Assembly (NCBI GenBank): GCA_018901315.1
Contig: JAHIFA010000052.1
Span: forward strand, 1-6,412
Direction of reading: 5' to 3'
DNA: 6,412 nucleotides
Origin: Nanobdellota archaeon
GTDB taxonomy: Archaea > Nanobdellota > Nanobdellia > Woesearchaeales > CG1-02-33-12
In this document: one piece after another, positions 4,578 through 6,412 of the stretch
How positions within the stretch are numbered: the stretch's first letter is position 1
Layout of the letters: every line of letters begins with the position of its first letter
The notes under the pieces: model-generated
Databases searched by the model: none
The model's input: the letters and a program-made list of their open reading frames with translations, nothing else
What the model was told of the DNA's origin: nothing
Program-made: the position numbers and the translations under genes

Positions 4578-4677
4578 AGTACTGCTGAAACAGTAAATGT
4601 TTTGGTGATTGATGCGTTTTCTAAAATTTTCAATAGTAGTTAAAGGAAATAAAGTATAAAAAGAGAAAACTATTAAA
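4578..4677 (+). other. intergenic stretch with a short hairpin
   Basis: About 120 nt separate the methyltransferase stop from the transglutaminase-like start. It contains a small inverted repeat TACTG (4580-4584)/CAGTA (4591-4595) directly after the methyltransferase stop and then the promoter of the next gene. No gene is seen. Confidence 0.3.
4655..4662 (+). promoter_or_regulatory. TATA box for the transglutaminase-like gene
   Basis: TATAAAAA, centred about 41 nt upstream of the ATG at 4700, so transcription should begin near 4685 and leave a leader of roughly 15 nt. This position also argues against the ATG codons at 4678 and 4681, which lie upstream of the predicted transcript start and in another frame. 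Confidence 0.55.
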
Positions 4678-4699
4678 ATGATGGCAATATCAAAAGATT

Positions 4700-6412
4700 A
4701 TGAAAAAAGGGGTTATTTTAAGTTTAGTAATTATATTATTTCTAATTCCTTTTTGTTTGGCAGATGATTCCTGGCTCTACAACAGCGAGAAACTGCTTAT
4801 TGAGCTTAATATTTCATCAGGCATGGAGATTGTTCCGGAAAGCTCTGATTATCATGTTGATTATGTTAAGGCAAAGCTTTCTTTTTTTCCAGATGATGAT
4901 TTTCAGCAAAGATTAATCAGATTGGAAACTAATCCTAATTCCCTTAAAAAAGATGATGTAATTGAATTTAAATGGGAACATCCAGATGAAAAAGAGCTTT
5001 ATTTTTTATTAAACTCAGAGGTTGAAACAGAAAACAAGCTTAAAAAAATAACAAAAAAAGTAGAATTCCCATTAAAAAATCTTGATGATGAATCTGTAAA
5101 ATACATAAAGCCAACAGAAAACATTGACTTAAATGAAAATATAATAAGAATTGCATCAGGGCTTGCCGAGGGAGAAGATGATTTATATGCAATAACCCAC
5201 AAGATTGCAGAATGGGTAAGCAAAAATATTGAATATGACCTGAAATATGGAACCTCAACTGAAAAAGCATCATGGGTTTTGAAAAACAGGATTGGAACAT
5301 GCGATGAGTTTTCATCCCTGTTTATTGCATTATGCCGCTCGTTAGGTATTCCTGCAAGATATGTTTCAGGTATTGCCTACTCTAATATTCCTGAATTAGA
5401 GGGCTTTGGAAACCATGCATGGGCAGATGTTTATTTTCCTGATAATGGATGGGTGCCGTTTGACCCAACTTATGGCGAATTTGGGTTTGTTAATCCATCC
5501 CATATAAAACTAAAAATATCAGCAGATTCCGGAAACACATCCACAAGCTATGAATGGAGAGGACATGATTTTGATGTTGTTGCAGAAAAACTTGACATAA
5601 GCGCAGCATTAAAAAAAACAGATGGAATAAAAAACCCCCTTATCAGTATTAAGGCTGATGTTCTCAAAAACAGTATAGGTTTTGGTTCTTATAATCTTGT
5701 AGAGGCAACTATTGATAATCTAAACAATTACTATGTGCCTATAACTTTGCGCCTTTCAGCGCCTATTGAGATGGATGTTATTGATAATAAAAAAAATATT
5801 CTGCTTAAACCAAATGAAATAAAGAAGATTTACTGGATAGTGAGGTTAACAGAAAACCTAAAAAGAAATTACGTCTATACTTTGCCCATAACTGTTTATG
5901 AATTAAGTAACATTTCCTCAACATCAAGCGTTGAATCAAAATTTGGTGATTTAATTCTGACAAAACATGAGATTGATGAAATTCTTAAAGCTGAAGCAGA
6001 AGAAAAGCTAAAGACTTACTCAAGGGAAATTAATTTAAAATGTAATCCAGATAAGGAAGAGTATTATATTAATGAAACCGTATTAGCCAATTGCTTTATT
6101 AAGAATACGGGAAACATCTTTCTTAATAATATAAAAATCTGTCTGGAGAATGACTGTAAAATCCTTAGCCTAGGCATATCACAGGAAAAAAATATCAATC
6201 TTTCAACAAAGCCTAAAAGTTTAGGAAAAAAACAAGCTGTTATAAAAGCAAAAAATGACCAGGTGTCAAAAACATCTTATTTGGATTATAATGTCCTTGA
6301 TTATCCAAACATAACAATAACTGATTTGAGTTATCCAGCTGAGGTTTTATTCAACAAAGGCTATTCAGTAAGTTTTATGCTGAATAAATCATCCAGCTCA
6401 ATTCCAAAAAAT
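4700..6412 (+). CDS. secreted transglutaminase-like cysteine enzyme with C-terminal beta domains (3' partial)
   Basis: 571 codons are visible with no stop; the gene continues past the right edge. Residues 1-21 (KKGVILSLVIILFLIPF, CLA) form a signal peptide, with cleavage expected near A21 and no lipobox. Residues 22-150 are an N-terminal beta-rich region. Residues about 165-265 are a transglutaminase/protease-like domain: GTCDEFSSLFIALCRSLGIPAR with C201, GNHAWADVYFPDNGWVPF with H239, and DPTYG with D255 give an intact Cys-His-Asp triad. Such domains act outside the cell as peptidases, amidases or crosslinking enzymes; the substrate is unknown. Residues 280-410 and 440-540 look like repeated Ig/CARDB-type beta domains, the second with cysteines 448, 465, 481 and 486 that could form two disulfides. 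A C-terminal membrane anchor is common in archaeal members but would lie outside the window. The start was chosen because the signal peptide begins exactly there. Confidence 0.88.
   Translation, partial: MKKGVILSLVIILFLIPFCLADDSWLYNSEKLLIELNISSGMEIVPESSDYHVDYVKAKLSFFPDDDFQQRLIRLETNPNSLKKDDVIEFKWEHPDEKELYFLLNSEVETENKLKKITKKVEFPLKNLDDESVKYIKPTENIDLNENIIRIASGLAEGEDDLYAITHKIAEWVSKNIEYDLKYGTSTEKASWVLKNRIGTCDEFSSLFIALCRSLGIPARYVSGIAYSNIPELEGFGNHAWADVYFPDNGWVPFDPTYGEFGFVNPSHIKLKISADSGNTSTSYEWRGHDFDVVAEKLDISAALKKTDGIKNPLISIKADVLKNSIGFGSYNLVEATIDNLNNYYVPITLRLSAPIEMDVIDNKKNILLKPNEIKKIYWIVRLTENLKRNYVYTLPITVYELSNISSTSSVESKFGDLILTKHEIDEILKAEAEEKLKTYSREINLKCNPDKEEYYINETVLANCFIKNTGNIFLNNIKICLENDCKILSLGISQEKNINLSTKPKSLGKKQAVIKAKNDQVSKTSYLDYNVLDYPNITITDLSYPAEVLFNKGYSVSFMLNKSSSSIPKN

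Noticed and set aside
4678..4683. Tandem ATG ATG as start of the transglutaminase-like gene
   Set aside because: Both are out of frame with the enzyme and lie upstream of the predicted transcript start; the signal peptide begins at the ATG at 4700.
1..6412. CRISPR array, insertion sequence ends, or rRNA
   Set aside because: No regularly spaced repeats, no transposase frame or terminal inverted repeats around the cluster, and no rRNA-like sequence were seen.

Overview
The window looks like a piece of an AT-rich archaeal genome, most likely from the DPANN group (Woesearchaeota/Pacearchaeota-like), although the sequence alone cannot fix the lineage. The archaeal signs are a class III (archaellin/pilin-type) signal peptide, TATA-like boxes about 26-29 nt ahead of several starts with no room for a leader, a Shine-Dalgarno site at the internal gene of an operon, and a tRNA gene that lacks an encoded CCA and carries a bulge-helix-bulge intron.

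Left part (1-542): the C-terminal half of a CcdA/DsbD-type membrane protein for thiol-disulfide electron transfer, running in from outside the window, followed by a doubtful short ORF with a hydrophobic start. Left-centre (483-1868, mostly minus strand): a cluster that resembles toxin-antitoxin genes. It holds a small protein whose C-terminus resembles the MbcA/ParS/Xre antitoxin domain, an ATGA-overlapping pair made of a nucleotidyltransferase-fold protein and a 66-residue partner, and on the plus strand a decayed remnant with the core motif of an AbiEii-type nucleotidyltransferase. That remnant runs directly into a 5'-truncated MinD-family ATPase (1844-2365), so two broken genes abut at about 1843. 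The cluster reads as an accessory spot that has been rearranged.

Centre (2385-3473, minus strand): a pilin-like secreted protein with a class III signal peptide and an acidic, cysteine-rich C-terminal half containing MopE-type metal-binding motifs. Divergent from it (3581-3795) lies a tRNA-Ser(GCU) gene whose T-loop is interrupted by a 130-nt intron. The exon-intron junctions form a near-canonical bulge-helix-bulge, and predicted splicing restores a perfect 7-nt T-loop. This is the most striking element in the window.

Right part (3918-6412, plus strand): a class I SAM-dependent methyltransferase, then a secreted transglutaminase-like cysteine peptidase/transferase with an intact Cys-His-Asp triad that runs off the right edge. 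The proteins at the two ends and the pilin-like protein act in or outside the membrane (disulfide chemistry, Cys-rich pilin, extracellular transglutaminase). No operon links them, so any joint role is only a suggestion.
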